DNA of 64,000 nucleotides from Hoplostethus atlanticus. Taxonomy: Eukaryota; Chordata; Actinopteri; Trachichthyiformes; Trachichthyidae. The stretch covers positions 652,001 through 716,000 of the forward strand of contig JAXDDX010000165.1 of NCBI GenBank assembly GCA_034670405.1. The letters run 5' to 3'. Below are positions 34,201 through 47,632 of the stretch, piece by piece (within the stretch, counting starts at the first letter, position 1; each line of letters begins with the position of its first letter). The translations under genes were made by a program, and so were the position numbers. The notes under the pieces are model-generated. The model had not been told where the DNA came from. It made no database searches and saw only the letters and a program-made list of their open reading frames with translations.

Positions 34201-36575
34201 CTTTTTTCTCTTTTGGGTATTGAAAGCATTTTTATGATTTAAGCTGTCTTTTATGGTTTAAGCTGACCACAAGTATAGAAGTGTTAATGAGCGATTAAAG
34301 ATTTGGAGTTGAATTAACATTTTCAATTAAAATTGTAGTTGTCCTGGTGACTTTTATTGTGAAATCCCATATGCAATCATAGTTATTAATGCATTAATGC
34401 AACATAAATGTTTAAAGAAGCTTTTCTAAATGCTGACTATTGCAGCATGAATGCGGTGCAGATTTTGTCATGAAGATCTTGAAGATGAATATTTCATGCA
34501 AACCCCCTTAAGAAAGAAACTGTTACCTGTCCCTAGTTGATCAAAGTACTGTCAAGGTAGCAGCCTGACACAGAAGAGGATTTAGCAACACATGAAAACA
34601 AAAAGAGGCAGATCTATTTCCCAATCGAATTCAGTCTGTCGCAGATCTTTCTCTCTCTCTTCTTTTCTTTCTCCCTCTCTCTACTATTTCTAACATCCGG
34701 ACAGTTTGGATTGTTGCCTGTTCTTGAAAGTCATGAGAGCAAGCTGAGTAGCCCATTTCCCCCATGTGACCCCATAACAGTTAGCACAAGGTGCTAGAGC
34801 GTGCTGTCCCCAGTGGACGCTAATTGCGAAGCCATTACACTCCAGGTGTGTCCTTTGTTGGCCATCTGACGTTTGCCCAGAATGATTGTCACTACAGAGA
34901 ATGCCCTGTGGGTCCCAATGCAAACAGCCAGCAAATTAGATGATTAGTATTGAAAGATGCTGAAGATCTCTGGGAATATGCCTACACTGGTCTGTCATGA
35001 CTCCTATAGTGGCAGTTGAATGCCTCATTTGGTTGTGCTTATTCCAGGATTACTTAGTATCTGTATAATAGATGGCAAATAGTGTTCAACCAATACAGGT
35101 ATTTGAAGGCTGATACTGATAGTGGAATGCTTTTTGGACTGAAGCTGCTGATAGCTGATATTTTGTGCAGACACTGAATACCTTTAAATTATACCATTGT
35201 CATACTACAAAATTATCACAATTCAGCACTTAGGGTGAAGCCCTGAGGAAAAGCCTCTGAAAAGCCTTTGACCCACCTCACCTATTCAATAGCTGAGAAA
35301 CTCGGGGAACGACTACTACCTTTAAACAAATGATTCATTTACGCAAATATTATAGAAAAAATAAATACATTTGCAAAGAAAATACAATTTCACTACAGTT
35401 TTTATAGTTTTTATGTAGCTCAGGTCAGGGAGGAACCTCCATCATATCTACGATGGATGACACTTAGGCTATATTTAATAAAAGGTCAATATTATCATAT
35501 CAATCAATCATATCAATGGATATTGATCTAACAATAGTGGAAGCATCAAATACGTTTCTCAATAATGAGACATGATCCATTTCTGATGTAAATGTCAAAC
35601 CAGTGCCTTAAAACTTTGCCCATGCATTATTTGTGATAATGCATGGATGGCTGCCTGTCGTTTTGGCAATTTGACTAATCTTTCTCATTGCTGTGTTTTT
35701 TTAATTAATTTGTCACCCATGTGTCACGCTCTGTTCTCTCTTTAACAATACCCTTTCCTGTTTCCTTTCGTATGAGTCTCAGACATTCCTCAATACATTC
35801 CTGCAATCCCGTTTTAACCCAATCCGCCTAATTGCTCTCCCAGAAGATTCCAGTCCTTGGATGAACCGTGGGTTTCTCTGCTTGTTTAACATGCTATTCC
35901 ACATGGGGAATGCTACAGTACTTCGTAGGAGTCAGAGTAAGAGAGAACGTGAATGATCCTGCAAAATCCCATATTGAAAATGAAACACTGTTCCACATAA
36001 ATGTACTCATTAATGCAATAAATAAGCCGCATCGTTCCATCACCTGAACGTATCTCATTGAGCTGTATATCAGAACATGCTAACATCTTATAAAGTTTAT
36101 GTGCTTTTGTGAGACAAAACATCCAGCAACTCATTTACTTTCAGTACGCTGCGTCATTTATGCACTAATACTCTTTATTGCTCTCTTACTCAGTGATGCA
36201 CAAAATATTGTACTATTGTATTCTTATTATTTCTCTATTCAAACATAGCTGAAGTAAACATTTATACATATACATCTGTAAACAGGTCATTGTCTCTCAA
36301 GGCTATGGAAAGCAGTGGGTTTTGATACTCAAAAGGTCACTGAATGGGGGGAACTATAGGAGGCATGGATGAGCTTATATTCAGTGGATATTACTTCAGT
36401 CCATTAGTCACAAACTGCATATAGGCCATTTAGGTAGTGTACTATACATAAAACACCACGGCATGCTTTTATCAGCAAATGAAGGTAATTTCCTGAATGG
36501 GGAAATTGATAAGCCGAGTTGGTGTATGTATTTCTTAAAGGGGCCCTACTTTAGGAATCATACATGCTGTATACA
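31231..36575. other. Non-coding AT-rich stretch
   Basis: No gene or structured repeat was recognised beyond a C run at about 31285-31296, a 15-bp tandem duplication at 31822-31851, an (AATC)4 run at 32936-32951, a T run at about 33742-33757 and a CT-rich patch at about 34650-34685. The block at about 31620-31820 is complex and could be regulatory. Confidence 0.55.
31822..31851. repeat. 15-bp tandem duplication
   Basis: CCCCGGGGAACAAGG occurs twice in direct succession (31822-31836 and 31837-31851). It contains the palindrome CCCCGGGG. Confidence 0.95.
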
Positions 36576-37295
36576 TACAGTGCCTTGCAAAAAGTATTCC
36601 ATCCCCTTGACTTTTTGCACTTTTGCTATGCTAGTTATTTCAAAACACATTGATTTGTGCTTTTTCGTTCTAGCACTTAAGTGCACTCTTGAAGTTTAAA
36701 ATAAAATATAAACCATCCATTTCCAATCATTATGGTTGAAAATACAGAAGGTGCATGTTCAATGTGTTTTTTGAGTCCATTTTTACTACAGAAATCAATG
36801 GCGAAATTGGACAGGAAAAACAGACTATTTCACCTTCTGTATTTTCACAAACAGAGATGGGAGGTTGATGATTTACCTTTTATGTGGACTGTGATGTCAT
36901 CCATAGATGAAGCATATATCCCATACTGTGTTTAAGTATTGTGATGGAGAGTCCACCCTACACCCTAAGATCCCATTAAGTCCCATTAAGGTCTAGTGAA
37001 GGAACTCTTTGTTAGGAAAGAAAGAAAGACAAGTTTAGATGTTCAAAATTGCTAAATACAATCTAAATATGACATCTGAGAAACGGTAATCCCAAATGTT
37101 GACCAAATCTTTGCTAGTGTGGCAATTTACCCTGAATGAAGCAAAGGGGTTGAATACTTAATTTCTCTATTTTAAATTCATCCTTCCAGATAAATTTCAA
37201 CAATTTTGTTTACACTTTAATTGAATAGAGTTCTTTGCATAAAAACCCAGATGAAAAATCCCAAAATAAATGTGTTTTCTGAGGAAATGGGCAAT
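36576..37295. mobile_element. Tc1/mariner-like terminal remnant
   Basis: TACAGTGCCTTGCAAAAAGT at 36576 is the signature start of a common fish Tc1-like inverted terminal repeat. At about 37146, GGGGTTGAATACTTAATTTC resembles the inner part of the opposite end of such elements, but the mirror CAGTGCCTTGC terminus is absent. There is no intact transposase between them. This is a decayed non-autonomous copy. The right boundary is approximate. Confidence 0.6.
36738..36846. repeat. 16-bp perfect inverted repeat inside the Tc1-like remnant
   Basis: GAAAATACAGAAGGTG at 36738-36753 and its exact complement at 36831-36846 are separated by 77 bp. They may be remnant direct/inverted motifs of the element or the ends of a small nested insertion. 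Confidence 0.85.
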
Positions 37296-37299
37296 TTCA

Positions 37300-37990
37300 C
37301 AGTAACATCCAATCAGCTCATTTAATAAATTTCCCTGCCTAAATAATGTGGTGCCTCGCTGTGCCTGGATCTGCAGGCAAAATACAGTCAGAGAAGGGTC
37401 ATACTGCTCTGAACCTACTCCGGCTAATCACCCACCCAGAGACCGAGGGGTTAGAGGGCTGAGGGCAGTGAGGGCACCCAGGTGTGCCAAACTGAACACC
37501 CACTTCACCTTTCCACCTCCATCTTTTTGCGTAACACCCCCCCAACCACCCACCACCCTCCCTTTCCCCCTCCCCTGCTGTTTTTCCTCCTCGCAGACCT
37601 CTCTCTGCAGATGACTAGCTATGCTGCAGCTGCCCTGGATTGCCAAAGCCGTCATCAGGAATTCAGATGACTCTTCCCCCCCATCATGCACCTTACTGAG
37701 GCGCTCCATTGCTGTGACTCTTAGTGTCTCTGCACTGACATCGTACTCGTCTTTTATTCTTCTCACTTCACCGTAACTTTTAATATCTTGGGAATAAACA
37801 TTTTCTTCACTCTCAGTTCCCTTTTTCTACTATGCTCTTGACTCATTCTCATTTTCCTCGCATATGCACACATGAGGATAAACATACACCTAAACCTCAA
37901 ATCTCAATGAAGATATCCAAAATAAAGAATATGCACAAATAAATATGATGCTTTCATTGTTAATTTAACAAAACTGGTGCCAAAATATGT
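37300..37990. other. Non-coding spacer
   Basis: C-rich sequence (CCCCCAACCACCCACC at about 37538) and ordinary AT-rich DNA. No gene is seen. Confidence 0.55.
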
Positions 37991-37994
37991 GAAG

Positions 37995-38510
37995 TCTTTC
38001 AATAAATAACTCAACGCCTCCTTTAGCAGTGATGACTTGGAGTAAACGTCTCCTACAGCCACTGATCAGCCCCTTCTTCATCTTCCTGGAGGGATTTCCT
38101 CCCTCTCCTCCTTACAGAACTCAACTCAGTGAGGTTTGAGGTCTCACATGAACAGACGCTTCAGGTCCTGACAGCATCTCAGTTGGATTTAGGTCAGGAT
38201 TTTGACTTGGCAACTCCAAAACACTAAATTTCTTCCTGACTCATTCTTTAGTTGATGATGATCATCGTCTTGTTGAACAGCCACAGGTTTCCCTCAGAAT
38301 TCATGGTTCCCTGAATGTCCAGAGGAAGGTCCAGAGGAAGAAAAACACCCCTTAGACCACGACACTCCCACCATGCTTGACCATAGGTGGTGGGCATGGT
38401 GTTATTTTGGTGGTGGGCAGTTTTTGATTGCAACCAAACAGTTGAATTTTGGACTCATCTGTCCAGAGAACAGACAGATGGTCTCTGGTCCACCTTCCCT
38501 CAATACTACA
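37995..38510 (-). pseudogene. Broken Tc1-like transposase fragment
   Basis: The minus strand encodes, in different frames, pieces that line up in order with Tc1-family transposases: VLWTDESKIQLFG (about 38430-38475), then MVKHGGSVVVWECR (about 38350-38400), a DLNP-like segment near 38190-38210, and a C-terminal ITAKGG near 38016-38040. Frameshifts and stops break it repeatedly and parts of the core are deleted. The DES aspartate is one of the DDE catalytic residues by family knowledge. It is a dead fossil. Whether it belongs to the same element as the Tc1-like terminus at 36576 is unclear. Confidence 0.72.
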
Positions 38511-38519
38511 ACACTGACA

Positions 38520-39985
38520 TGAATTGTGTAGATAACCAGGAGAGAGATAGCAAGAAAAAAAAGTGCGTGTATTGTACGCGTGCATTTTCTAAAGACTGAC
38601 CGAGTATGCCCTGTGTGTGCATGAGGCTCTTAGTCTTTTCGATGATTCCACTTAACAAAAGACTTTCTACCAAGCTATTACTCTCAATACAACAAAGGTA
38701 GAAAAGCACTTAGACGCATAGTAGAGACCAAAGGCTACCTGTGTGTCAGTCGGGATGTGCCTTTATAAAGTTCTAGTGAATTTAACTAAGATATTATTAT
38801 TCTCAATTGATCAGAATCTTTCATAGAAAGAATAAATTCCCTGCATCTCCAATAAACAATAGTGGGAGGTAAATAAATAATTATTATAGAAGGAGAGAAA
38901 AGTGTTTAATGAGGAGGAAATGCCCCGGCACTGTCCCTCGTAACAGACCTACTTATTGATATTTGTTGAATATTGACCCCAGATTGACTTTTCCACTGTG
39001 GTACAACTAATGGCTACCTGCATGTTTTGCACATTTATTGATCCCAGTAGGGGAAAAAAAAAGAACCAACCATTTGTTCAAATTAAAGACGCTTTGATCT
39101 TCGCATTTTGTAGACTTAGGATGAGAATTGGTTGCTGGCAGAGCTGGTGCGGCCTGACAACATTACCGAACATCAAATGGGCATTATGAGGACAGTAAGC
39201 TACGCAATCCTTTTGAAAGCTTTCACTGATTATGACAAGCACACAAACACGAGCCAAGAAACTTTGAAATTAAATGTACCCCTGAAGAACATCGAACAGC
39301 CCAGTCTCAAATGTGGTGGCTCTCACCGCATGTTTGCCCATATTGGACAAAAACACATTGATCTTAAAAGGCAGATAAGCCTCCTCTGTACACAAGCCTG
39401 TTTTTTCTAACTGTTCTCACATTTACTCATTGTGTACTTCGCTGTGGGCAAGTTCATGGATCATAAAAAGTGTAACGTCTTAATGCACCCTATAGCAGCC
39501 TGAGAGGCTGCCTTGGAGGCATTCATGGGTGGTTGGACCAGGCCCTGAGAGCAGGAACGTGCCTTCACTACAGTAACACTATAACACACTGGAGAAGCAG
39601 TAGCCGGCAGCTGATGGAAGATACCTCTTCACCACAGAAAGAGTGGCAGTGAATTATTAAGAGGTAAATAGGCACTATAGCGCACCGGGCCATTTTGTGA
39701 ATGAAGTCCAAGAAAAGAGAAGAAACATACCTTTTTCCACCTTTCGCAACAAAGAGTGGGTGCATGGGTAGGTCACCAGAATACTCTTGAGGGCTTTAAA
39801 AGCTAGCGTCCCACAGCAATAGACAGGCTCCATGTGAAATAAAAGGGATGCTAAACTAGTCTGCAAAGTGTTGCAGCTGCAACATTACAGCCAAGCATGG
39901 AAGAGATAGACAGCTCTATTCACACAGGGAAGGTAATCAAAGGCAATTGAAAGAAAGTGATGGGGAAAATACATGGGAAAATTTC
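38520..39985. other. Non-coding AT-rich stretch
   Basis: No gene was recognised. It lacks long microsatellites. Short open frames have no known domain. Confidence 0.5.
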
Positions 39986-39989
39986 TCCC

Positions 39990-40430
39990 CCATGCCATGA
40001 AATTTGGTGGAGGTGCTATGGATTGTGTCTGATTTTGACAAAACCAAGGGTTGATTTTGTATTTTGGCACTGTGCTCTCACGTTTAAAAAATACACTGAA
40101 TGGCCTGACGGAAATGGTATAATAAAATTGTAAAACTTTGAAAGTCCCTAACTGCCACAGTACTAGTGCAATTTCGACAAAACTGGAGGGATGATGCATT
40201 GTGGCACTGTATTCCGGTGTGTAAAACATTACACTGGTTGGCCTCATGGGGTGCTATAATTAAAGGTCAAAATTTAAACTCAATCATAGCATCTCAGACA
40301 CCACTTGCGATTTTGATGAAACTTGGAAGGAAAACACATTTTTGCGCCGTTTTCTGGTGTTTAGCAACATTACACTAATTGACCTGATGGAGGTACTATA
40401 ATTTGAAACTTTGAAAGCCAGAAAATCTCG
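39990..40430. repeat. 139-bp tandem repeat, three diverged units
   Basis: The motif GATTTTGACAAAAC (40031), AATTTCGACAAAAC (40170) and GATTTTGATGAAAC (40309) recurs at exactly 139-bp steps. Each copy is followed by a GGCACTGT-like word, then TTACACTG.TTGGCCT-like and GTGCTATAATT-like words. Units are diverged, so this is an old satellite-like array or part of a larger repeat. Confidence 0.8.
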
Positions 40431-40450
40431 TCGAGATTATCGGTGCCCTT

Positions 40451-40769
40451 GCATTGTATGCAGATAATGTACAATATCTTCTGAAATAATGGAATTTGAA
40501 ACAACTTTCGGTCATCACACATTCATCTATCAATTTTCAACAAGCACATGATCAGACAATAAGAATAGTCACAGGTGAGTTGAGTTACACTCCAAATGCA
40601 AATCTATTTATAGGTTGCCAATAATCATGGCCACTTTTCAATTTTGAAGCCATGAAAGATTTTGTTTTAAATTTGTTTTCTTATTGTTTGACCATGTGCT
40701 AATAAAAATCAATAGATTAAAGTTTTCCAATTATTTCAGAAGATACTAGAGATGATCTGCATAACATGC
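40451..40769. mobile_element. Possible MITE with about 40-bp imperfect inverted ends
   Basis: 40451-40490 and 40730-40769 are inverted copies that match at about 33 of 40 positions, with a perfect 16-bp core (TATCTTCTGAAATAAT). Only 239 bp of AT-rich, non-coding DNA lies between them. No clean target duplication was found, so superfamily and exact ends are uncertain. It lies 20 bp after the 139-bp tandem array and may be one composite repeat. Confidence 0.55.
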
Positions 40770-42190
40770 ATTAACCTGCATAACAGTAATACTGAATAAT
40801 CCTGCTCCATGTTTACTGTGTTACAGGAGGTGTGACAACATAGCTGGGGGGGGGGTTCCCTCTGTCTTGCCATTTGAGAAATAAATCCAATTAAGCAGAT
40901 TGATTTGTTGGTAGATATAACCACCTGTACCAACCCGAAACCTTGTGTCGAATGAGGGAATAGTATTTATTGAATGTTTGCTATAAGCAATGTTTCTACC
41001 AATCAATGGTAAACACTCCCCTTGTTTTGAATTGACTCAACAGTACACGTCGAACATTTCAATGTATGTTTCTTCTCTATGTTTTTTCAATGTCATGGCA
41101 AAATATCTAATCTAATCGGTCAATAGAAGTGCATTCTACACTGATAATGGTCCAAGGATAACTATTAAGTCATCATATGGGGCCTGAATATGGGCACAGG
41201 CAAATAGGCAAATGGTTTCATTTGAATTCTTTAATTGATTTTCTGATCTGCTCGAAAATATAGACTGAGATAAAATGTCAGACTTTTCCAATAGCTGACT
41301 GAGGAACCATAGTAGCAGCATTGCTATATCCTCAAATGACTCTCGGGGGCCGAAGATTATTATAATGCGGCTGGGGAAACAAATTGAGCCATGATGTGAG
41401 TTGTCAGTGTAATATTATACAATGCGGGAGGGAATCCTGAACTCGGGAGTCAGGGTGTGAGGCGTTTGACATTTGAAAATTGCCTTGAAGGGCGGAGTCA
41501 TTGCCTCTCATAGCAGGGAGCCTTTTTACATGTCCTCGGCTGCAATTCTGATCCATATTCATCTTTACCCACCTACCTGCACACACACACACACTTTACC
41601 ACACTGCACCTGACATTAGTGCTACATGATACTATTGTACTGTACTACATCTCACTGAGCACATTAGTGTTAGTTGCAGTTCTGCTTGGACTTTATTCTA
41701 TTCTATTCTATCCACACACTAGCACATATGCAGTTTTTCAAACACAAACTATTTCACACACACACATACAAACTACATACTAGTTCTACTTTGCTGGCTT
41801 TGAGAGGAACAGGAAGATAAGTGGAAATGTGCCAGCACTTTATTTCCTTGGCAGGATCCTCTTTTTTTCCACTTGATTAGCCTTACATCACCCAGCATGT
41901 TGCCCAGACAGCGAGGCAACAGGAAGCGGAAGCGAGGAAGGGAACGCATTGGAAAAGAAGATGAAGTGCAGACGTTGGAATGAGGGGAGGAATGAGCCTT
42001 GACTGCTGATGAAACATCTCACAACAAGAGAGAGAGTAAAACGTGACAACTTGAAAAACTCACCCGCATCCACCCACGAACACACTTGCACTGTACACAA
42101 ACATATTCACGCACACAACAACGGCAATAAAACTGAGTGTATCAAACATCTACAATGCCGGCAGCCCACACAAGCAGGAAGAGGGGAAAT

Positions 42191-42226
42191 AGAAGAGAAG
42201 AGAAGAGAAGAGAAGAGAAGAGAAGG
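42191..42226. repeat. (AGAAG)n pentanucleotide array
   Basis: About seven units of AGAAG/AAGAG in a purine-rich context. Confidence 0.9.
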
Positions 42227-43667
42227 GCATTGTTTAGTGGGGTGGGAGAGAAAAAGTCTTGTAGAAACTCATTACCAATTGCCTGTCATCCCTTCCTTTT
42301 CATCTGTTCCCCAGAATGAGCCAAATCAGAAAGCCTTGTAAAATATTTTCTCTCGTTCTCTTTCTTCTCTCTCTCTCTCACTATTTACTCTACCCTGTGA
42401 GGTTTTGGATGGAGACTGTGTCTCTGTGAATATAAATGTCATCTGAACGATGCAGGCAAAATACTAGGTTGTCTGCCTCCTTTTATTCACAATGAGGTTG
42501 ATTTAAGCAACGCAGAGTCAATATCCAGTGATATTATACGTGTTATTACTTCTCTGTTCAAATAACTTGGTTTGAACGGAGCTTCACTCCTACATACCTC
42601 CGCGTGTTGTTCTGCGACAACAGTGTGAGGAGTGAAATAAAGATGCAGAAAGTTGGAAGGGGAGGGCTTATTATGACTCCCACAAGAGGATGTTCAAAAG
42701 GGCTGCGCCTTGGCACCCGATGCGCCTGGTGTGTTGCTTTCTGTTTTAATCTAGCCTAAAGATATATGTTTATCAAAGTGAATTTTCAGTGTCTTGTTTT
42801 CAAGGCGCTGCCAAGGCTTTCAGATATCCCAGAATTCAAAGGCGCGGGCCAGAACACGAAATGATGAGCACATCACCAGCTCCGACTCACCGAGATGCAG
42901 CAACACAACGCAATAGCAAAAAACACACAGCAGCGGTGTGTGATTATGCTGTATTTCTGCTGTGTGTTTGTATGTAAGCCGATGTGCAATAAACAATAGG
43001 AGAATTTTTTTTTAAAGTGAGAGAGCAGTTGCAGAGAGGAAAGAATAAAAGGAAAATAATCATCAGAAGTCAGAAGATCACAGCTCTGGGAAGCTCGATA
43101 TCACACGGTGACACTTACGATACATTTCATCTTTTGCCACTTAAGTCTTTTCTACAATTTATTTAAAAGCTCAGTTTCTGCTTCAGCTGGGATCGCCTTT
43201 CAAGGGAACAAACACTATTTACTTTCCGAAAGTATTTCAGACCGTTATTTTATGTCTCGATAATTAGGCAAATCCTTTCACCAGCGGTTCAACAATACGA
43301 CAGTATATACACGCTATTTGCGGAGTTCCCAGGCGGTTCTCGGCTTTGTTGTGATTACTTCTTTCTTTCTTGGTTTTCTACTTATGATCTCTAATGAGAT
43401 TCAGTGTCTCTCCTGACACTGGAGGGAGTTCAAAGGAGACGAGACCCATGTGAACGTTTTTCTTCACAGTGGTGACGTGAGTCCTTCAAGGTTAAAAAAA
43501 ATCACTTTATGAAAGCATGTGATGAACATACAAAATAATCTTGGACACATACAACCCATTTCTGATCCAGAGAAATAGTATGTTGGGATGAAATAGCATC
43601 ATCACTGACATCCTTGACTAGATAGCCCTGTCGTAGTGTAATTTCTTTCCTATATCAGGATATAGCT

Positions 43668-43770
43668 TCAAGATTCAAGAACTTTATTTGTCACATACAT
43701 ATAGTTCACATAGTGAAATGAAAAGTGGCAATGCTTACGGGATTGTGCAAAAACAACAACAGTACCAAGT
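43668..43770. repeat. Retroelement-tail-like repeat fragment
   Basis: TTCAAGATTCAAGAACTTTA, then TTGTCACATACA and ATAGTGAAATGAAAAGTGGC: a frequent dispersed teleost sequence, probably a LINE 3' end or SINE. The family is not assigned. Confidence 0.5.
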
Positions 43771-46700
43771 GTTTACAATAAAAATCAGCAACAGTATTTA
43801 CAGTAAAAGAAGAAGCAACACTATTTACAATAGAAACTCTCTGTTTTGGCAGCGTGACTGCGTGACTGTCCTTATTTGAACTTTCTTAGTTAGTTTGAAA
43901 TTTCAAAATGTGGTTGCGCCACCAGCTATAGAGCTGAGCTGATCAACACTCAAAGAACTCACATTAGCTTGGTGTAATCGGACTATTTTGCCATAAGAGT
44001 GGTAATCTGCATGATTTATTTTTTTTTATGGCAACATGTTAGCATGCTAAGCGCTCATTGCTGTGGTGTTTCTGCACTACACTTCCCAGAGATCACCTGT
44101 CAATCAAACAGTGTGTCCAGTACTGTGACGTCTTATTCCTTGGATTTCCTGTTGATGAAGTTTGAGTTTCTGTGGCGCTCTTTTCTTTGTCCATTCAGCC
44201 GTGGCATTTACACCCGGTGCTTAGGACAGCAAATGTAAAAGCATTTCATGAACTGGGTATAGGTTGGATCACTATTGTGTTATATTTATACATCTGTGGT
44301 AGAGAGCAGAAAATTGGACATTTATTTCTAATGAAATGCCACGGATTATTACTTTAACATTTCAGATTGGTAATTGAAAGTTCAAGTTGATCATTTTGTT
44401 TAAGTTCCAGGACTCACAGTGGAAAGAGGTCTGATGAAGCTGAGGCCTTCCCGAGGCCCGTGGGTTGACAGAGAGATTGTTTTCAGTCACGCCAACCAGA
44501 CCGACGTTAAACGGGACTTGCTCGAGTGGTCTGGTGAGGGAACCTCTCACTGTGTTGCTCCAGCCTCTTGACCCATGGCTCCGCACATAAAACAGATCAG
44601 TAATGAGCTGCCGTAGCAACAGGAAACCACATCCTCCCCGTGAAGCCCTCAAGAGCAAGAGGGAAAGAAAGGGATGAGGGAGGATTGGGAATTTGAGCGA
44701 GAAAAAAGGGGGGCAAGTCAGAGATGGAGAGAAGATGGAATTTAATGAGGAAGTTTTAATTGCCACATTTGTTTGAGAAAGAGAATTTGAGAGTGCGAGA
44801 GAGAGAGAGAGAGAAGAAACAAAAATAATGTTGCGAGGGAGGATGAGGAGAGAATGGGAGACACGGACAACAAAGAGGAAGTCAGAGAGAAAGAGCGTGA
44901 GAAAGAAAAGGACAGCGCTATTGAAGAGGGGAGCAATGGCAGCCGTGCTTAGCAGCCGTTCCTCACGGGAAATGACAATGGAGCGGGATGCCACCTAATT
45001 ATATTTCGCTTACCAAATCGATCGGAGCCAAAAACAACAGCAAGTGCAACAGGCGAGAAATCTATTCCCAGCACTCTGCAGAGCGTAAAGGAATCACGCA
45101 ACAAAATTGAAATCATCAATGACCGTCAGCGAGAGAGAGAGAGAGAGGGGGGAGATGGCGGCGCGGGTCTACTGGCAGCCCAGTGGTGATCAGAGTCTTA
45201 TCCTCACATCTGCTAAACACCAATCTCACGCGGAAAAAAAACCCCCAAAAAAACAAAAACCTGGATGCACTCCCAGTCCCCCAGACTGAGAGAGAGTGCG
45301 AGAGCAGTAGCAAAAACAAAACCCACAACTAATCCATTTTCTCCCCGGCAACTTTCTGAACAATCTACTTTCTTGGAGAACTCTGAAGAAAATAAGAATC
45401 GAGTGCCTGAATTATATTCGATACTCTGGAACGGCTGAAAGACTCCTTCGCCTTCCTTCTTCCTGTGTTAAGAAACAACTTGGCGCAGGTCGGGAACGCT
45501 GAGGTGCAGATTTACATTTATGACAACAAAAACCACAATACCATGTATATTCATGTTCCCTTTCCTAAACATATGGCATTAACCAACGACGTCGTCACAT
45601 ACATTCCTCTAGGCAAGCATTAAAACTTATTTTTTTTTCATTGTATGACTCAGTGTCTTAGTGGTGAAACATGCAGCCGTTCCAACGACGGATGGATTAG
45701 GAAACTACAGCCTCAAAAAGCCCCAAAGATGTTGTGTTTATGATAATCTACCCGGTTCCATGTAGCAGACATGTATCATGTAACATGTAACATGAAGTGT
45801 GCCCCTCCCCCCCCCCACCCTAAAGATTTACAAAGAAGCCACTGTGAGATGTTGCCGATGCCTGTGTACTTTACTTTGATGTTTTATTCATCTTCTCGGT
45901 GGGCTGTAAATACACGCCTTTCCTAGCGACAGGAACACGGACCCGGAGGTTGGGGCGCACTGACACGTGAAATGGAAATAGGTATAGAGCCGAGCGACGG
46001 CATCGGACCTTTTACATAACGCGCCGGGTGTTTCTATCAACTCCTACCTCGCCTTTTTTTTTTTTTTTCCCCCACAGATTTGCGTCCATCGCGCTCCTCT
46101 TTGGGGCAAGTCGTACACTCTTTGGAGAAAAGACTAGCTAGGGTATGAGCGAAAGTATGTCGTAGCATCTGCCGCTAATTCACCCTGCAAACACACCCTG
46201 ATAGCGTTATTTGTTTTAAACCCCCTTTACAACTGGCATTAATATCATATTGCAACGCATCAAATCCAGGAGTTGAAGCAGCCAAGATGCAATGAGGAAC
46301 CTATCATCCTAATCCTGCTTTGGCAGGTGGTTAGAGATGCATTTGGCCACGTTAACGAGTCTAAATGCTCTTCAATCCACATGTAGCAACTACTTTTGCA
46401 AGTGGATCCATGCCAGGTTTAATGCCAGGTGTAACTGCAATCCAGTCCTTTAGGATTAAAAGCATCCGTATTGACTACTCGGCTCCCGGGGAGAGCGTGG
46501 AGTCAGCAGCCTCCACGTGGATGCTTCACCGAGAGACTTTCTGTCTGCCCACTCAGATAGCATTAAGCAGTAATTAGGACCACATTAACACATCTTAGTA
46601 TTCATAGAAGGATGGCGAGAGCGAGATGGGAGAGGGAGAGCATAGATTGAGGCAAACAAAGAAAAGCAACTCTCTTTGAGGGATGAAAGAGGCGGAGGGT

Positions 46701-47091
46701 CCAAGACAGAAGGAGACGAAGTGATAGATGATGGGGGGGGAAAGTGCGGAAAAGCATTGACTGCAGACTCCTAGATGATGAAAAGCGCTGTTTGGGGGGT
46801 GAGCGCAGACCCGATAATGAAAGGGGGAACAGCAGCATGCGCTAACCATCGTTAGCCCTCATTAGCCCCCTCTCTGGGGGGTCTGCTCTGAACACACTAA
46901 GGAGGCAGCCGGATAGAGGGAGACGCACCACGGACGGAGAGAAGAAGGGGTGGAAAGAAAGGGAAAAACAATAGGAGAGGGAGGTGGTGGGAGGTTATTT
47001 GGTGTTTTCTTGTTGTGAATGTCTGTTTCTTGAAGCAGGACTTGTCAGTTAAGCATGTGTGACTGGCTGCACACATATGTGCTTTGCTTTG

Positions 47092-47094
<3 letters not shown>

Positions 47095-47123
<29 letters not shown>
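47095..47123. repeat. (TG)n microsatellite
   Basis: About 14 uninterrupted TG units. Confidence 0.95.
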
Positions 47124-47125
<2 letters not shown>

Positions 47126-47599
47126 AGGCCTAACCTATATGTGCATGTGTGTATGTGTATGCCTCCCACCGCGCCAAGCCATATAGGAGACATCCTGGTA
47201 CACTAGTGTGACTAATTGTCTGCTGAAACACTGTATTAGTTGCATGATTACCAACCTCCTCTATAGCTAATTACATAGCCTGCTCTCGCCTGACCTCTGC
47301 CAGCATGATCCATTACTCTACTTCTCCATCTCCCGCTCCTTCCTCCCCCTACATCCTCTCACCCTTTTTTTTTTTTTTTTTAAAAGTTCACTCCCAACAC
47401 TCTTTGAAAAGTGTGACCTTTTTACACCTTATACCACGCGTAAAGAAAGCCCATAAAATGTGGAAGGAGCAGTTTACCCTGAAGTCCAAGTCAGCATAAC
47501 TCACTACCTCCAGTGAATTAAATGAATTGTGTAATATGATGTGTGTCTGATTCCTGATGACTTTTCGTTGCTCATGTGCTCCGGCATATAATAATATGT

Positions 47600-47632
47600 G
47601 ACAGCGGCAATAAAGTTGAATTGAATTGACTT
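47600..47632 (+). repeat. AATTG-tailed retroelement fragment
   Basis: GCAATAAAGTTGAATTGAAT followed by TGAC matches the short AATTG-repeat tail seen at the 3' end of common fish LINE copies. Confidence 0.45.

Noticed and set aside
44362-44994. A 210-residue minus-strand open frame
   Set aside because: Its Ser/Leu/Phe-rich product reflects a GA-rich plus strand. There is no recognisable domain, and compositional bias explains the frame length.
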